DNA from: Pseudonocardiales bacterium
GTDB lineage: Bacteria > Actinomycetota > Actinomycetes > Mycobacteriales > Pseudonocardiaceae
Reading direction: 5' to 3'
NCBI GenBank assembly: GCA_019241525.1
Contig: JAFAWY010000074.1
Coordinates: 1-59,006 of the forward strand
Length of the DNA: 59,006 bases
The notes beneath the pieces are model-generated. The model was given only the letters and a program-made list of their open reading frames with translations. It ran no database searches and was not told the DNA's origin. Position numbers and translations under genes: made by a program. Shown piece by piece: positions 43,136 through 52,976 of the stretch; within the stretch, counting starts at the first letter, position 1, and every line of letters begins with the position of its first letter.

Positions 43136-44260
43136 ATGACTGATGACATCAGCCTCGATGACTCGTACACGGTGCCGACCAAGTACTGGCATCAGCTTGA
43201 GGATGGTCGGGTCCAATGTGACGTGTGCCCGCGCGCATGCCGCTTACACGAGGGCCAACGAGGGCTGTGTTTTGTGCGGGGTCGAATCGATGACCAAGTG
43301 GTGATGACTTCCTACGGCCGGTCCAGCGGCTTTTGCATCGACCTCATCGAAAAGAAGCCGCTCAACCACTTCCTGCCCGGCAGCGCCGTGCTGTCTTTCG
43401 GCACTGCCGGTTGCAACCTGGCGTGCCGGTTCTGCCAGAACTGGGATATTTCCAAGTCTCGCGAGATCGACCGCCTCACCGCGGCGGCCACGCCTGAGGG
43501 CATCGCGCAAGCTGCGCAACAGCTCGGCTGCCGTAGCGTTGCCATGACGTACAACGACCCGGTGATCTTCCTTGAGTACGCAATCGACGTAGCCGATGCC
43601 TGCCGCGCCCGCGGTGTCAAGGCCGTCGCGGTCACCGCCGGCTATGTCGCCGACAAGCCTCGCCGCGAGCTGTTCGCACACCTCGACGCCGCCAACGTGG
43701 ATCTCAAAGCGTTTACCGATTCCTTCTACCGGCGCACCTGCGCAAGTCGCCTGCAGCCGGTCCTGGACACCCTGCTGTACCTGCGGCACTGCACCGACGT
43801 CTGGTTTGAGATCACCACGTTGCTCATCCCGGGACGCAACGACTCGGACACGGAGATCGACGCGGAGTGCGCCTGGATCGCCCGCCATTTAGGTACCGAC
43901 GTGCCGGTGCACTTCACCGCCTTTCACCCTGACTTCAAGATGCGCGATGTGCCGCCGACTCCGCCGGCCACGCTAACGCGAGCACGCCGGATCGCGCTCC
44001 AACACGGGCTGCGGTTCGTCTACACCGGCAACGTCCATGACCCGGAGGGCGGGCGCACAACGTGCCCTGGCTGCGGGGCAGCTGCCGTCGACCGTGACTG
44101 GTACGCCATCGGCCGCTACGAGCTAACTGACGACGGGAAGTGCACACGCTGTGGCACCGCCATTCCTGGCCGGTTCGATGGACCGGCGGACCGCTGGGGG
44201 CGCCGCCGGCTGCCGGTGTCGCACGCTATTTCGGCTGACCCGCCAGGTGGGCAGAGTTGA
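43136..44260 (+). CDS. amrS: AmmeMemoRadiSam system radical SAM enzyme AmrS, 374 aa
   Basis: The radical SAM cluster motif is GCNLACRFCQNWDISKS (CxxxCxxC). Before it is the small zinc-like motif CDVCPRACRLHEGQRGLC, and the C-terminus has CPGCGAAAVD and CTRCGTAI, which may bind another metal. This arrangement is that of AmrS, related to pyruvate-formate-lyase activating enzymes. Its partners AmrA and AmrB (AMMECR1 and Memo) are not in the window. The reaction is not established. Its last 35 bases overlap the convergent secreted-protein gene. Confidence 0.87.
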   Translation: MTDDISLDDSYTVPTKYWHQLEDGRVQCDVCPRACRLHEGQRGLCFVRGRIDDQVVMTSYGRSSGFCIDLIEKKPLNHFLPGSAVLSFGTAGCNLACRFCQNWDISKSREIDRLTAAATPEGIAQAAQQLGCRSVAMTYNDPVIFLEYAIDVADACRARGVKAVAVTAGYVADKPRRELFAHLDAANVDLKAFTDSFYRRTCASRLQPVLDTLLYLRHCTDVWFEITTLLIPGRNDSDTEIDAECAWIARHLGTDVPVHFTAFHPDFKMRDVPPTPPATLTRARRIALQHGLRFVYTGNVHDPEGGRTTCPGCGAAAVDRDWYAIGRYELTDDGKCTRCGTAIPGRFDGPADRWGRRRLPVSHAISADPPGGQS

Positions 44261-44825
44261 TGATCTGATCAGCGACGCTTGCTGGTGGGGCCCCTGCCGC
44301 ATTGGTCACGGCCACGAAGATCAGCGATGTGGGGACCGTTCCCGAGGCGGCGGGACCGGTCTCGACGGCCGCGGTGGCAGCTTGGAACTTCATGTTGGCG
44401 TGGGTGTAGGCGAAGTGCACCTGGTAGCCACTGTGACCAGCGATCTGCATGGGTCCCTCGCTGGTGATGCTGGCACCTTGGACGCCGGGCAAGGTAGCGA
44501 CCGTCTGTTCGGCACCCGACGCTGCTTCGTGGGCGCTGGCGGCCTGGCCACTGGCAAGGCGCGCGATCCCGGTTGCGCACTGAGGTCCTTGCGAGCAGCT
44601 CACGGGATACACCATCTGGGGCATTTCGGGGTGGCTTTGATCGGTCAGCTGGTGCCAGCCCGCGGGGATGGCCACGGAAATGGCGACTGCTGAGCCAGCT
44701 AGTTCAGATTCACCGGCCAGGCTGCTCGACGGTGCTGCCTGAGCACCGCTGGCTGTGCTGGTGAACAACATGGCTGAGCAGGCGACGCCGCCAATGACGG
44801 TAATGCGGCGGTGTGTAAGACGCAT
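44226..44825 (-). CDS. Secreted hypothetical protein, 199 aa
   Basis: Residues 1-30 are a Sec signal peptide (MRLTHRRITVIGGVACSAML) with likely cleavage near AQA-AP. There is no lipobox cysteine at the cleavage site. The mature domain (AISVAIPAGWHQL, GHSGYQVHFAYTHANMKFQA) resembles the small beta-rich LpqN/LpqT-like lipid-binding fold of actinobacteria, but this is only a resemblance. It overlaps the convergent amrS gene by 35 bases at its 3' end. Confidence 0.65.
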   Translation of the reverse strand: MRLTHRRITVIGGVACSAMLFTSTASGAQAAPSSSLAGESELAGSAVAISVAIPAGWHQLTDQSHPEMPQMVYPVSCSQGPQCATGIARLASGQAASAHEAASGAEQTVATLPGVQGASITSEGPMQIAGHSGYQVHFAYTHANMKFQAATAAVETGPAASGTVPTSLIFVAVTNAAGAPPASVADQIINSAHLAGQPK

Positions 44826-45124
44826 CGTTCCCCCCTGCGACTAATTTGTCGCCGATGGTAACTGCATCCGCTGCTCATTTAGATTTGTATGGCATCAAAT
44901 ACGTGGACGAGCGACGAGGATACGTGGCCGCTGACGGAAATATCGGTAGCGGATAACGCACACTACGGTGCGCAGCAGGACCGGCTGCGCGGCCGTATCC
45001 CAGCAAGCCCGCTGGCCTTTGCTGCGGGCGGCGGGGCTGCTACGGAGGTGCACCCCGGTCAGCTCAGCCAGTTCAGTGGGCGGTGGTCGGCGCGGGTTGT
45101 CGGCGCGTCAGTACCGTGTCGTAG
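44826..45124. other. Intergenic stretch with a doubtful coupled ORF
   Basis: A 79-codon frame (44889-45128) ends in an ATGA overlap with the DapA-family start, which could mean translational coupling. Its sequence, however, has no recognisable family and its start lacks a ribosome-binding site. The rest holds no visible element. Confidence 0.25.
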
Positions 45125-45907
45125 ATGACGGAGAATCGCTCTGCTTTGAAAGCTGTTCCTTTTGCCGGTGTCGGTGTTGCCTTGGTGACGTTGTTCGATG
45201 ATGAGCGCAGGATAGATATTTCGGGAACCGTGAGACATGCTGCAAATCTTGTAGATCTTGGCATGCAGGCGGTTCTGGTGGCTGGTAGCACAGGCGAGTG
45301 CAAGGCGTTGACCGACGGGGAACGAACTGCGTTGTCGGCGGAAATAGTTCAGGAAATCCATGGCAAAGCTGTCGTGATTGCATGCGTCGCGGCGTCGTCG
45401 ACCGATGACGCGTGTCGACTAACCGAAGCGGCGGTTGCGGCTGGTGTCGATTGTCTCCTCAGTACGCCGGACTCAGCTGACCTGGCACAGCACTACAAGA
45501 AAGTAAAAGATGTGGCGGGGGACCTCCCCGTTCTCGCATATCACTGGCCGGCGCTGTATCCGCCGGGTGTAGCCGTGCGCGATCTCGACTCCTTGCCGAT
45601 CACGGGCTGCAAGGACAGTACAGGCGATCCGCACCGTTTGTTGGATGAAGTGACGACCAGCAGCCGGGCCATCTATACAGGTTCAAGCAGCCTATTGCTC
45701 ATGTGCTCGGCCGTGGGCGGTGCAGGTGCGCTCGTCGCCATCGCGAACGCTTATCCGGAACTGTCGATTGCGGCATTCGAGGGTGACGCTGCGGCGCAGC
45801 GCGAGTTACACCTCGTTGCGCGCAGCGTCCTAGAGCTGCCGCTGCCGGCAGATGTAAAGCGGCTAACAGCCGACCGTTTCGGCACCTCACCTGTCGTCCG
45901 CGTTTAG
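45125..45907 (+). CDS. DapA/N-acetylneuraminate-lyase family aldolase, 260 aa
   Basis: The Schiff-base TIM-barrel family is indicated by VLVAGSTGECKALTDGERT (the GTTGE-type loop), the tyrosine of LAYHWPALYPPGVA and the catalytic lysine in PITGCKDSTGDPHRLL. It is about 30 residues shorter than true dihydrodipicolinate synthase and lacks lysine-pathway neighbours. It is therefore more likely a member acting on another 2-oxo acid. The ribosome-binding site is weak. Confidence 0.8.
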   Translation: MTENRSALKAVPFAGVGVALVTLFDDERRIDISGTVRHAANLVDLGMQAVLVAGSTGECKALTDGERTALSAEIVQEIHGKAVVIACVAASSTDDACRLTEAAVAAGVDCLLSTPDSADLAQHYKKVKDVAGDLPVLAYHWPALYPPGVAVRDLDSLPITGCKDSTGDPHRLLDEVTTSSRAIYTGSSSLLLMCSAVGGAGALVAIANAYPELSIAAFEGDAAAQRELHLVARSVLELPLPADVKRLTADRFGTSPVVRV

Positions 45908-45987
45908 TCGGCCATGGGTATCGCACCTGCCTGCGTCCATCGCCAGACCCTTTTGGTTCCGGCCGTCAAGACGGCGGTAGGTCAATA

Positions 45988-46875
45988 TCAGGTGTCGCCG
46001 GGGATCGCCTGCCAGTCCACGGGAGCGCGCCACTGGCGGACCGCGATAGTGAACGCTGCGGTGGCGATCAAGATTGCCAGCACGGTGAGCCATGCTGGGA
46101 TAAAGGCGCCCTGGTGGACCACGGTGATGCGGTTGTTGCACACGTCGAATCCGCTGTGGAAGCCGATACCAAGCCACAGCGCGCCGCTGACCGTCCGGCA
46201 GGCCGCCAGCATCAACCCGAACCCGGTCGCTGCCACTGCATAGATCGCGTGCTCCGCGACGGTAGTGGCTCCCTGGCTGGAGACCACGTGCATCGACCCG
46301 AAGATCAATGCACTGCTGACCACTGTGGCCCACAGCGGCAGCGTCGCGCCAAGGTTGGCGTACATGTAGCCACGAAAGACCAATTCCTCCGGGAATGCCT
46401 GCACCAAAACGGTGGACAGGGCGATCAGGATGATGGTCACCGCCAAGCCTTTCGTCGCCACGTCCTGCGTTGTGTCGGTCGACCAGCCCCAATCGGCGAA
46501 CCCGAGCTGCACCGTTGCTGCGGCGGCGACCATGCTGACCACGCCCGCGAGCACGATGCCGAACAGCAGGTGGGGGATCGCTGCTCGGTCCAGGTTAAGA
46601 CGGATGCCGGACCACGTCCGCCGGTCGACGTGCCGCCGCAGCAGCCATACCAGGCCAAGTGCACTGGCCGCGATGCCCACGCTGGCCGCTGCGTTGGAGA
46701 TCACCGCAGGCAACCAGGAAGTCACCACCTTGACCGCCACGCCGACGACCAGCAGGCAAGCGAAAAACCCCATCCAGGCCAGAACAATCCGCCAGGCCAA
46801 CCTCAGGCGGCGGTCGTGGCCGACGAACACGCGCGAAGTTCCGCTGCCCGGCATGATGTCCATGCCGGGAAACAT
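45988..46875 (-). CDS. CPBP-family intramembrane protease, 295 aa
   Basis: About eight hydrophobic helices surround the CPBP motifs EELVFRGYMYANL, FGSMHVV and GIGFHSGFDVCNN. It is only distantly similar to the CPBP protein at 40535. The protein has a soluble N-terminus (HDRRLRLAWRI) before the first helix. It converges on the DapA-family gene, with 80 bases between stops. The substrate is unknown. Confidence 0.85.
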   Translation of the reverse strand: MFPGMDIMPGSGTSRVFVGHDRRLRLAWRIVLAWMGFFACLLVVGVAVKVVTSWLPAVISNAAASVGIAASALGLVWLLRRHVDRRTWSGIRLNLDRAAIPHLLFGIVLAGVVSMVAAAATVQLGFADWGWSTDTTQDVATKGLAVTIILIALSTVLVQAFPEELVFRGYMYANLGATLPLWATVVSSALIFGSMHVVSSQGATTVAEHAIYAVAATGFGLMLAACRTVSGALWLGIGFHSGFDVCNNRITVVHQGAFIPAWLTVLAILIATAAFTIAVRQWRAPVDWQAIPGDT

Positions 46876-47622
46876 AGAACACCGGCATTACTCGCCGTGG
46901 TCACCGGGCTCCGCGGTGTGGCCTGGAGCGTTGACCGGTCAACGCGCTAGCTGGGTGCTCCTTGCTGGACAGCTGGACAGCATTGAGGTGCCGCGCTGGC
47001 GGCCCGCCCATGCTCAGGCGGCGTTTCGGGTCAGCGTGCCTTTTCCTTCCGGTCGCATCAGTTCAGTTCGTGACAAGGTTGTGTTCATCAAGCGGGCTGC
47101 GATTAGTGGTATCGGCCACCTCAATTGTCGTCACCATTGTCGGGTGTATATTTATCGGGAAATGCCGACGTGGCCATTGTGCCGATTTGCGCTGCCGTTT
47201 GGTCGGCGCTTGGATGGACTCATTTCTGGCGATCCTTACCACGACGCGCCGCAGCCGTACACACCGCTCACCTCCTTGAGTGATTCAACCATTGTGTAGC
47301 TCGCCTTCACCATAATGGCCTAGCCTGTGCTCTATTCGGGTGTCGCGCTTCTGAGCCACCGGATGTCTGATGTGGATCCGTATTACTGACCGTTATTAGG
47401 CTGCTCTAACACCGTAGAGCTACTTCTCGTTGGGACCAGCAATGAGCGTCGCTACCGAGTGGCCGCTGGAGTGTACGTACAGGTGTTCTGCTCTTTTATT
47501 GCGCTTCGGCTACGAAGGCTGGGACGGTACTTCGGGCATCCGATCGGCAACAACGAGGGCTCGAGGCCGCCAGTTTGATCACACTGCTGGCGGCCGGCCC
47601 CCCAAAAGACACGGAGGGTGGC
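46876..47622. other. Long intergenic stretch without a supported gene
   Basis: No frame has both a ribosome-binding site and family resemblance. A plus-strand frame at 46962-47279 contains one hydrophobic segment (LRLVVSATSIVVTIVGCIF), and another near 47442 begins MSVATEWPLECTYR; neither could be identified. The AT content rises around 47090-47400, which suggests foreign or non-coding DNA. Confidence 0.3.
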
Positions 47623-47934
47623 GTGGTGAAGCTCGCTGGATCAGCTTATGCGGCATCGTCATTCACCTGCACCGTGGATGGGCTTGACCACTTGGTCAGC
47701 GATGACGCCGCGGCGCGGGGTATTGCTGCCCGGCAGGGAACCTATACCGCGATGTGTGGACACCTGGTCTATGTCGCCGCGCTGGTGACTTGCGCCGGTC
47801 CGTTGTGCCCCCGTTGCGCTCAGCTGGCACAGGAAGTTCCCGCACCTGCCTCCGTGCCGCTTGACCAAGATTCTGGCCGCGGGCGTGCCCGGCTAGCCCG
47901 CCTGTTCAATTTGCTGTCAACCCCTCCTTTTTAA
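47623..47934 (+). CDS. Hypothetical protein with zinc-ribbon-like CGH...CPRC motif, 103 aa
   Basis: A GGAGG site precedes tandem GTG codons at 47623 and 47626. The core GTYTAMCGHLVYVAALVTCA followed by GPLCPRC has the Cys-His and Cys-x-x-Cys spacing of a small zinc ribbon. Similar short proteins are common in Pseudonocardiaceae, but I know no function. The frame is open to 47575, and the sensor gene starts 270 bases downstream. Confidence 0.55.
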   Translation: MVKLAGSAYAASSFTCTVDGLDHLVSDDAAARGIAARQGTYTAMCGHLVYVAALVTCAGPLCPRCAQLAQEVPAPASVPLDQDSGRGRARLARLFNLLSTPPF

Positions 47935-48200
47935 ACGCGTCCAAGCGGTGGACACGAACGCGGTTGGGCACATTTGGTAATGCTTGCCGGCGTCCGCAGC
48001 TATACCCCGTGCATCGGAGATTCGCGCTACAGTCCAGGCCATGCGGATCGGGTGCCGGTGCGTCTTTAGCCGTGATCAACAGCCGAAACCGAGTACGGCG
48101 CGAGGCGCGCAGCGGCTTGTGTGTCCCGCGTGACCGTCCCCACCACGTACTGCACTGGTCAACCCTGCACCGAGTCGGCACTGCCGGACGGGGCAGCCGG

Positions 48201-51200
48201 GTGAGCGACCTGAGCTGGCCGCGCGCAACCTTGCCGTTTGTCGGCGAGGGCGAACTGGCCAGGCGGATGCGGGCCTTGGACTGGTCGGCGACGCCACTGG
48301 GGCCACTGGAGGATTGGTCGGCGAGCCTGCGCAGCGTGGTGCGCATCCTGCTGACGTCACGATTCCCGATGTGGCTGGGCTGGGGCCCCGAGCTGACCTT
48401 TTTCTATAACGACGCCTACTGGCGTGACACCTTGCGGGCCAAGCATCCCTGGGCGCTCGGGCAGCCGGCCCGTGAGGTGTGGGCGGAGATCTGGCATGAC
48501 ATCGGTCCCCGGATCGAGTCTGTGCTGGCATCCGGGGTGGCCACTTGGGATGAAAGCTTGCTGCTTTTTTTGGAGCGTTCCGGTTACCCGGAGGAGACCT
48601 ACCACACGTTTTCCTACAGCCCATTGGCCGGCGAGGACGGTCAGGTCGAAGGGATGTTGTGCGTCGTCAGCGAAGACACCGACCGGGTGTTGAGCGAGCG
48701 CCGGATGGCGACCTTGCGGGATCTGGCTGCGGCGATAGCAGCCGCCCGAACCCGAGACGACGTGCTTGCTGCCGTGCGTGAGCAACTCGGCGCCAACCTC
48801 CGCAGCCTGCCCTTCAGCCTGACTTATCTCTTTGATGACCGGGGAATTGCCCATCTGGCGTGCACGACAGGCATCGAGGCCGGTGCTGCCGGAGCGCCGA
48901 GCAAGATCGAGCCCGGTGACGAGACGAGTTGGCCGGTTGTCGGGATGCGCGCCGGGCAGGCCGTGCTCGTCGAGGATCTCGCGACCCGGTTCGGGCAGCT
49001 GCCGACAGGCGCCTGGGCCCAGCCGCCGAGCCGCGCCGCCGCGGTTCCGCTGGCGGCAACGCCGGGTCAGGACCCGGTGGCAGGCTTTGTTGTTGTAGGG
49101 CTGAATCCACACCGCCCGTACGACGACCGGTACCGGGGTTTTATCGAACTGGTGGCCAGTCAGATCGCCGCAGGCTTGGTCAATGCGCGAGCGTATGAGG
49201 CCGAATGCCGCCGCGCCGAGGCACTGGCCGAGCTGGACCGGGCCAAAACCGAGTTCTTCTCCAATGTCAGCCACGAGTTCCGCACCCCGCTGACGCTGAT
49301 CATGGGGCCGGTCGCTGAGCTTCGTGCCACCGAACATCCCGACCCCGCCTGGCTGCGGACCGAGCTGGACATGGTCCACCGCAATGGGTTGCGGCTGGGC
49401 AAGTTGGTCAACACGCTGCTGGACTTCTCCCGGCTGCAGGCGGGCCGCATCCAAGCCAGGTTCGAGCCGGTCGACCTAGGGGCGGTCACCGTCGAACTGG
49501 CCAGCGTGTTCCGCTCTGCGATCCAACGCGCTGGGCTTCGGTTCGAGCTGGACTGGGCCGACCTGGGAGAGCCGGTCTACGTCGACCGCGAGATGTGGGA
49601 GAAGGTAGTCCTCAACCTGCTGTCCAACGCGCTGAAATTCACCTTCGACGGCCACATCAGTGTCACGGTGCGCCGCAGCGGCGATGTGGCGGTGGTGACG
49701 GTGGCTGACACCGGTACCGGAATCCCGGCTCAGGAACTACCCCGGCTATTCGACCGCTTCCACCGCGTCCGCGGCGCCCGCGCCCGCAGTCACGAAGGCA
49801 GCGGTATCGGGCTGGCGCTGGCGGCTGAGCTGGTTGCCCTCCACGGCGGGCAGATCACCGCCGACTCGTCTCCGGGACAGGGGACAGCATTTACCGTCAC
49901 GCTGTCGCTGGGCTGCGCGCATCTACCTGCCGAACAGATCGTGCCGGCTTCGACGGCGACCGGAGCCAGTGAAGGCGCAGTGCCGTTTGTGGAAGAAGCG
50001 CTGCGGTGGTTACCAGACGGCACCGACGTGCATGAAGAGGCCACGGAACTGCGGCCGGCCGGCGCGGAGCCGCTCGGGACGGCCGCGGGACGGGTGCTGG
50101 TGGCGGATGACAACGCCGACATGCGCGAATACCTTGCGCGGCTGCTCGGTGCCCGCTATCGCGTGCGCACTGTCCCGGATGGCGTGGCGGCGCTGGCGGC
50201 GGCTACCGCTGACCCCCCAGACCTGATCGTCAGCGATGTGATGATGCCCGGTATAGGCGGCCTGCAACTGGTCGCAGCGCTGCGGGCCGACCCGGGCACC
50301 GCGCGGGTGCCCGTGCTGTTGCTGTCCGCGCGCGCCGGGCAGGAGGCCGCCGCCGAGGGCCTGACCACCGGTGCGGATGACTACCTGGTCAAACCTTTCA
50401 CCGCCGGTGAGTTGCTCGCCCGGGTCGGCGCTCACCTTCAGTTGGGCCAGCTGCGCCGGGAAGCCGAACACCGGTTGGAGTTACTGGCGCAGGCCGCCGC
50501 CGCGCTGTCCGCAGCGGTGACGCCCGCCGACGTGGCTCAGGTTGCGGTCACCCATCTCATACAGCTGCTGGATGCCCCAGCGGCCGCGCTCTACGAGGTG
50601 CGTGATGGCTCGCTGGACTGGGTAGCTGGACTCGGCTGGACGCCGGAAATAGAAAATACTTGGTCAACAGCGCCGCTGAGTGCGCCGACACCCGCTGCCG
50701 ACGCAGCCCGCCAACGCCGTCCGGTGTGGCTGGAATCGCTGGCCGATTGCGAGGCGGCGTATCCAGGACTGGTCCCGCTGCTCGTGGAGTACGGCTACCC
50801 AGCGCACGTTGACCTGCCGCTGGTGATCAACGACCGCTGTCTGGGCGTCCTGGCCGCCGCGTTCCGCGGGACGCGCCGGTTTGCCGAGGCGGAACGCACC
50901 GCGGTGATGTCCCTGGCCGACCAGTGCGCCCAAGCCCTGCACCGGGCTCAATTGTTGACCTCGGAAACCGCCGCGCGGCGCGCTGCGGAGCGGTTTCATC
51001 GCATCCTCTCCGCATTGTCGGGCGCTACCCGCGTCGGCGAGGTCGCGCAGGTGATCATCAGTTATGCCGCCGAGCTCGGTGCTGTCGCCGCGGTGGTGAT
51101 GTGGCGGGGCATGCACGATCAGCTGGCCGTGCTGGCCGCCCGGGGCTACCTCAAGGCCGATGTCCGGCTGGCGATCGACGCGGCGCACCCCCTGGCGCAC

Positions 51201-52928
51201 GCTGTGCGCACTGCTCAAGCGGTATGGCTGGGACATCGCTCCGCGCAGGCGTGGCAGGGCGAGGCGTTCGACGCTGATCTGCCCCTGGCAGTGCAGGTGG
51301 CAGTGCCACTGGTTGCCGGTGACAGCGTGATCGGCGCTCTCGGGTTGCATTTCGGCGAGCCGGCGCCCGCGTTCACTCCTCAGGAGCGCGCCACGATCCT
51401 CACCCTCAGCGGGCAGTGCGGGCAGGCACTGGACCGGGCCCGGCTGTATCAAGCTGAGCACAGCATTGCTGACACCTTGCAGCGCAGCCTGCTGCCGCGC
51501 CGGTTGCCCGAGTTCGAGCGGCTGGAATTGGCCGCGCGTTACCGGCCCGGTGCGCCCGAAGTGGCAGCCGGTGGCGACTGGTATGACGTGCTGGCTCTCG
51601 ACGGGCAGCAAGTGGCCATCGTGGTGGGCGACGTCGTCGGGCAAGGGGCCGCGGCGGCCGCGGTGATGGGGCAGCTGCGCACCGCGCTGGCCACCGCGCT
51701 GCTGCACGGCGACTCCCCGGCCGACGCGCTGGAGCACCTGGATCGCTTGGCTGCGCGCATCCCCGGCGCGCTGGCTTCTACCGCTGCGGTGATGATCCTG
51801 GACCTCGACAGCGGCCAGCTGAGCTGGGCCCGCGCCGGGCACCCGCTGCCGTTGCTGATCGAGCCGGATGACGTCCGTTATCTCACCGGTGGTGCCGGTG
51901 GCCCGCTGGGCTTGCCACACCGCCCGCCCTACCGCGGCGCCACCACCCGCGTCGAGCCTGGGACGTGCCTGCTGCTCTACACCGACGGGCTCATCGAGCG
52001 CCGCGGCCAGGTCATCGACGAGGGCCTCGATCACCTGGCCGCGACCGCTGCCCAGCTGCGTGGCCGGCCGCCGGCTACGGTGCTGGATGGGCTGCTGGCC
52101 GCTGCGCTGCCCGACACCGGTCCGGCTGACGACATCGCCCTGATCGCGGCTCACTACCGGCCGGCGGCGCTACACCAGCGGCTACCCGCCGATCCTGTCC
52201 AGCTGACCGGCCTGCGCCGCGCGGTCGGCGCCTGGACCCGCGCCAGTGCGTTACCCGCCGAGCTGAGTGACGATCTGCAGATCACCTTGGGGGAAGCCGC
52301 GGCTAACGCGGTGGAACACGCCTATGCCGCGACGAGCGACCCGGGGGAATTCGCCTACCGAGTCACCCATCGCTGCGACGGTGCCATTGACGTCGAGGTG
52401 CGCGACTTCGGCGCTTGGCGGCCCACACCCCCGAACAACCATCACCGTGGGCGCGGCCTGCTCATCGTGCGGGAGATCGCCACCGACGTCACCGTCAACC
52501 CGAGCCCACACGGCACCCATGTCCAGTTCCGGTTACCGGCTCCGCTTCCCAACTCTCCGCCGCCTGAACCGATCCTGTCGGTTTCCCGTGTCCCAGCGCT
52601 GTCGCCAGCGCCCGCCCAGCTGCACGTCCACCCCGAATCTGACCGGGGGCGACGCCTGGAACTGCGCGGCGAGCTTGACTTGACCGCCGCCACGACCCTG
52701 CGTGATCCCCTCTTCAGGGCGCTCACCGGCGCCGGATCGGCAACGCTTGACCTGTGCCAGCTCGACTACCTCAGCAGCGCCGGCATCGGGTTGCTCATCC
52801 AAGCTGCCCAGCATGCCGTCGACCACGACGTCCAGCTGCTGGTCCAGCTGGCCCCGGACAGTCTCCCGGCCCGCATCCTCGCCCTGACCAGCCTAGGCAC
52901 CATCGTCCCCGTCACCACCGACTACTGA
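48201..52928 (+). CDS. Giant hybrid sensor kinase / SpoIIE phosphatase / anti-sigma / STAS protein, 1575 aa
   Basis: Domains in order: PAS (about 25-150), GAF (165-325), HisKA with SHEFRTPLTL (phospho-His near 358), HATPase (N-box LNLLSNALKF near 470, DTGTGIP near 503), receiver (VADDNADM near 632, phospho-Asp in SDVMMPG near 678, Lys in VKPF near 729), two GAF domains (760-912 and 930-1085), PP2C/SpoIIE phosphatase (AGGDWYDV, VVGDVVGQG, YTDGLIE; 1093-1317), RsbW-type HATPase (GEAAANAVEHAY; 1333-1447) and STAS (YLSSAGIGLLIQ; 1471-1575). It would link a two-component input to partner-switch sigma control. GTG 48201 is the chosen start; the frame opens at 47964. Confidence 0.9.
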   Translation: MSDLSWPRATLPFVGEGELARRMRALDWSATPLGPLEDWSASLRSVVRILLTSRFPMWLGWGPELTFFYNDAYWRDTLRAKHPWALGQPAREVWAEIWHDIGPRIESVLASGVATWDESLLLFLERSGYPEETYHTFSYSPLAGEDGQVEGMLCVVSEDTDRVLSERRMATLRDLAAAIAAARTRDDVLAAVREQLGANLRSLPFSLTYLFDDRGIAHLACTTGIEAGAAGAPSKIEPGDETSWPVVGMRAGQAVLVEDLATRFGQLPTGAWAQPPSRAAAVPLAATPGQDPVAGFVVVGLNPHRPYDDRYRGFIELVASQIAAGLVNARAYEAECRRAEALAELDRAKTEFFSNVSHEFRTPLTLIMGPVAELRATEHPDPAWLRTELDMVHRNGLRLGKLVNTLLDFSRLQAGRIQARFEPVDLGAVTVELASVFRSAIQRAGLRFELDWADLGEPVYVDREMWEKVVLNLLSNALKFTFDGHISVTVRRSGDVAVVTVADTGTGIPAQELPRLFDRFHRVRGARARSHEGSGIGLALAAELVALHGGQITADSSPGQGTAFTVTLSLGCAHLPAEQIVPASTATGASEGAVPFVEEALRWLPDGTDVHEEATELRPAGAEPLGTAAGRVLVADDNADMREYLARLLGARYRVRTVPDGVAALAAATADPPDLIVSDVMMPGIGGLQLVAALRADPGTARVPVLLLSARAGQEAAAEGLTTGADDYLVKPFTAGELLARVGAHLQLGQLRREAEHRLELLAQAAAALSAAVTPADVAQVAVTHLIQLLDAPAAALYEVRDGSLDWVAGLGWTPEIENTWSTAPLSAPTPAADAARQRRPVWLESLADCEAAYPGLVPLLVEYGYPAHVDLPLVINDRCLGVLAAAFRGTRRFAEAERTAVMSLADQCAQALHRAQLLTSETAARRAAERFHRILSALSGATRVGEVAQVIISYAAELGAVAAVVMWRGMHDQLAVLAARGYLKADVRLAIDAAHPLAHAVRTAQAVWLGHRSAQAWQGEAFDADLPLAVQVAVPLVAGDSVIGALGLHFGEPAPAFTPQERATILTLSGQCGQALDRARLYQAEHSIADTLQRSLLPRRLPEFERLELAARYRPGAPEVAAGGDWYDVLALDGQQVAIVVGDVVGQGAAAAAVMGQLRTALATALLHGDSPADALEHLDRLAARIPGALASTAAVMILDLDSGQLSWARAGHPLPLLIEPDDVRYLTGGAGGPLGLPHRPPYRGATTRVEPGTCLLLYTDGLIERRGQVIDEGLDHLAATAAQLRGRPPATVLDGLLAAALPDTGPADDIALIAAHYRPAALHQRLPADPVQLTGLRRAVGAWTRASALPAELSDDLQITLGEAAANAVEHAYAATSDPGEFAYRVTHRCDGAIDVEVRDFGAWRPTPPNNHHRGRGLLIVREIATDVTVNPSPHGTHVQFRLPAPLPNSPPPEPILSVSRVPALSPAPAQLHVHPESDRGRRLELRGELDLTAATTLRDPLFRALTGAGSATLDLCQLDYLSSAGIGLLIQAAQHAVDHDVQLLVQLAPDSLPARILALTSLGTIVPVTTDY

Positions 52929-52976
52929 CCCCCTTAGTGCAGTCTGCATCCAGACCGCGGGTTTGGCTGGTTGCTT

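Noticed and set aside
46114-46950. Plus-strand ORF of 278 codons over the second CPBP gene
   Set aside because: The minus strand has all CPBP motifs and hydrophobic helices; the plus frame is His/Arg/Pro-rich shadow.
47964-48200. 79-codon N-terminal extension of the giant sensor
   Set aside because: Arg/His-rich and unlike PAS proteins; GTG 48201 precedes the conserved PAS sequence.
50664-52154. 496-codon minus-strand ORF antisense to the giant sensor
   Set aside because: Lies wholly inside conserved GAF and PP2C domains on the other strand.
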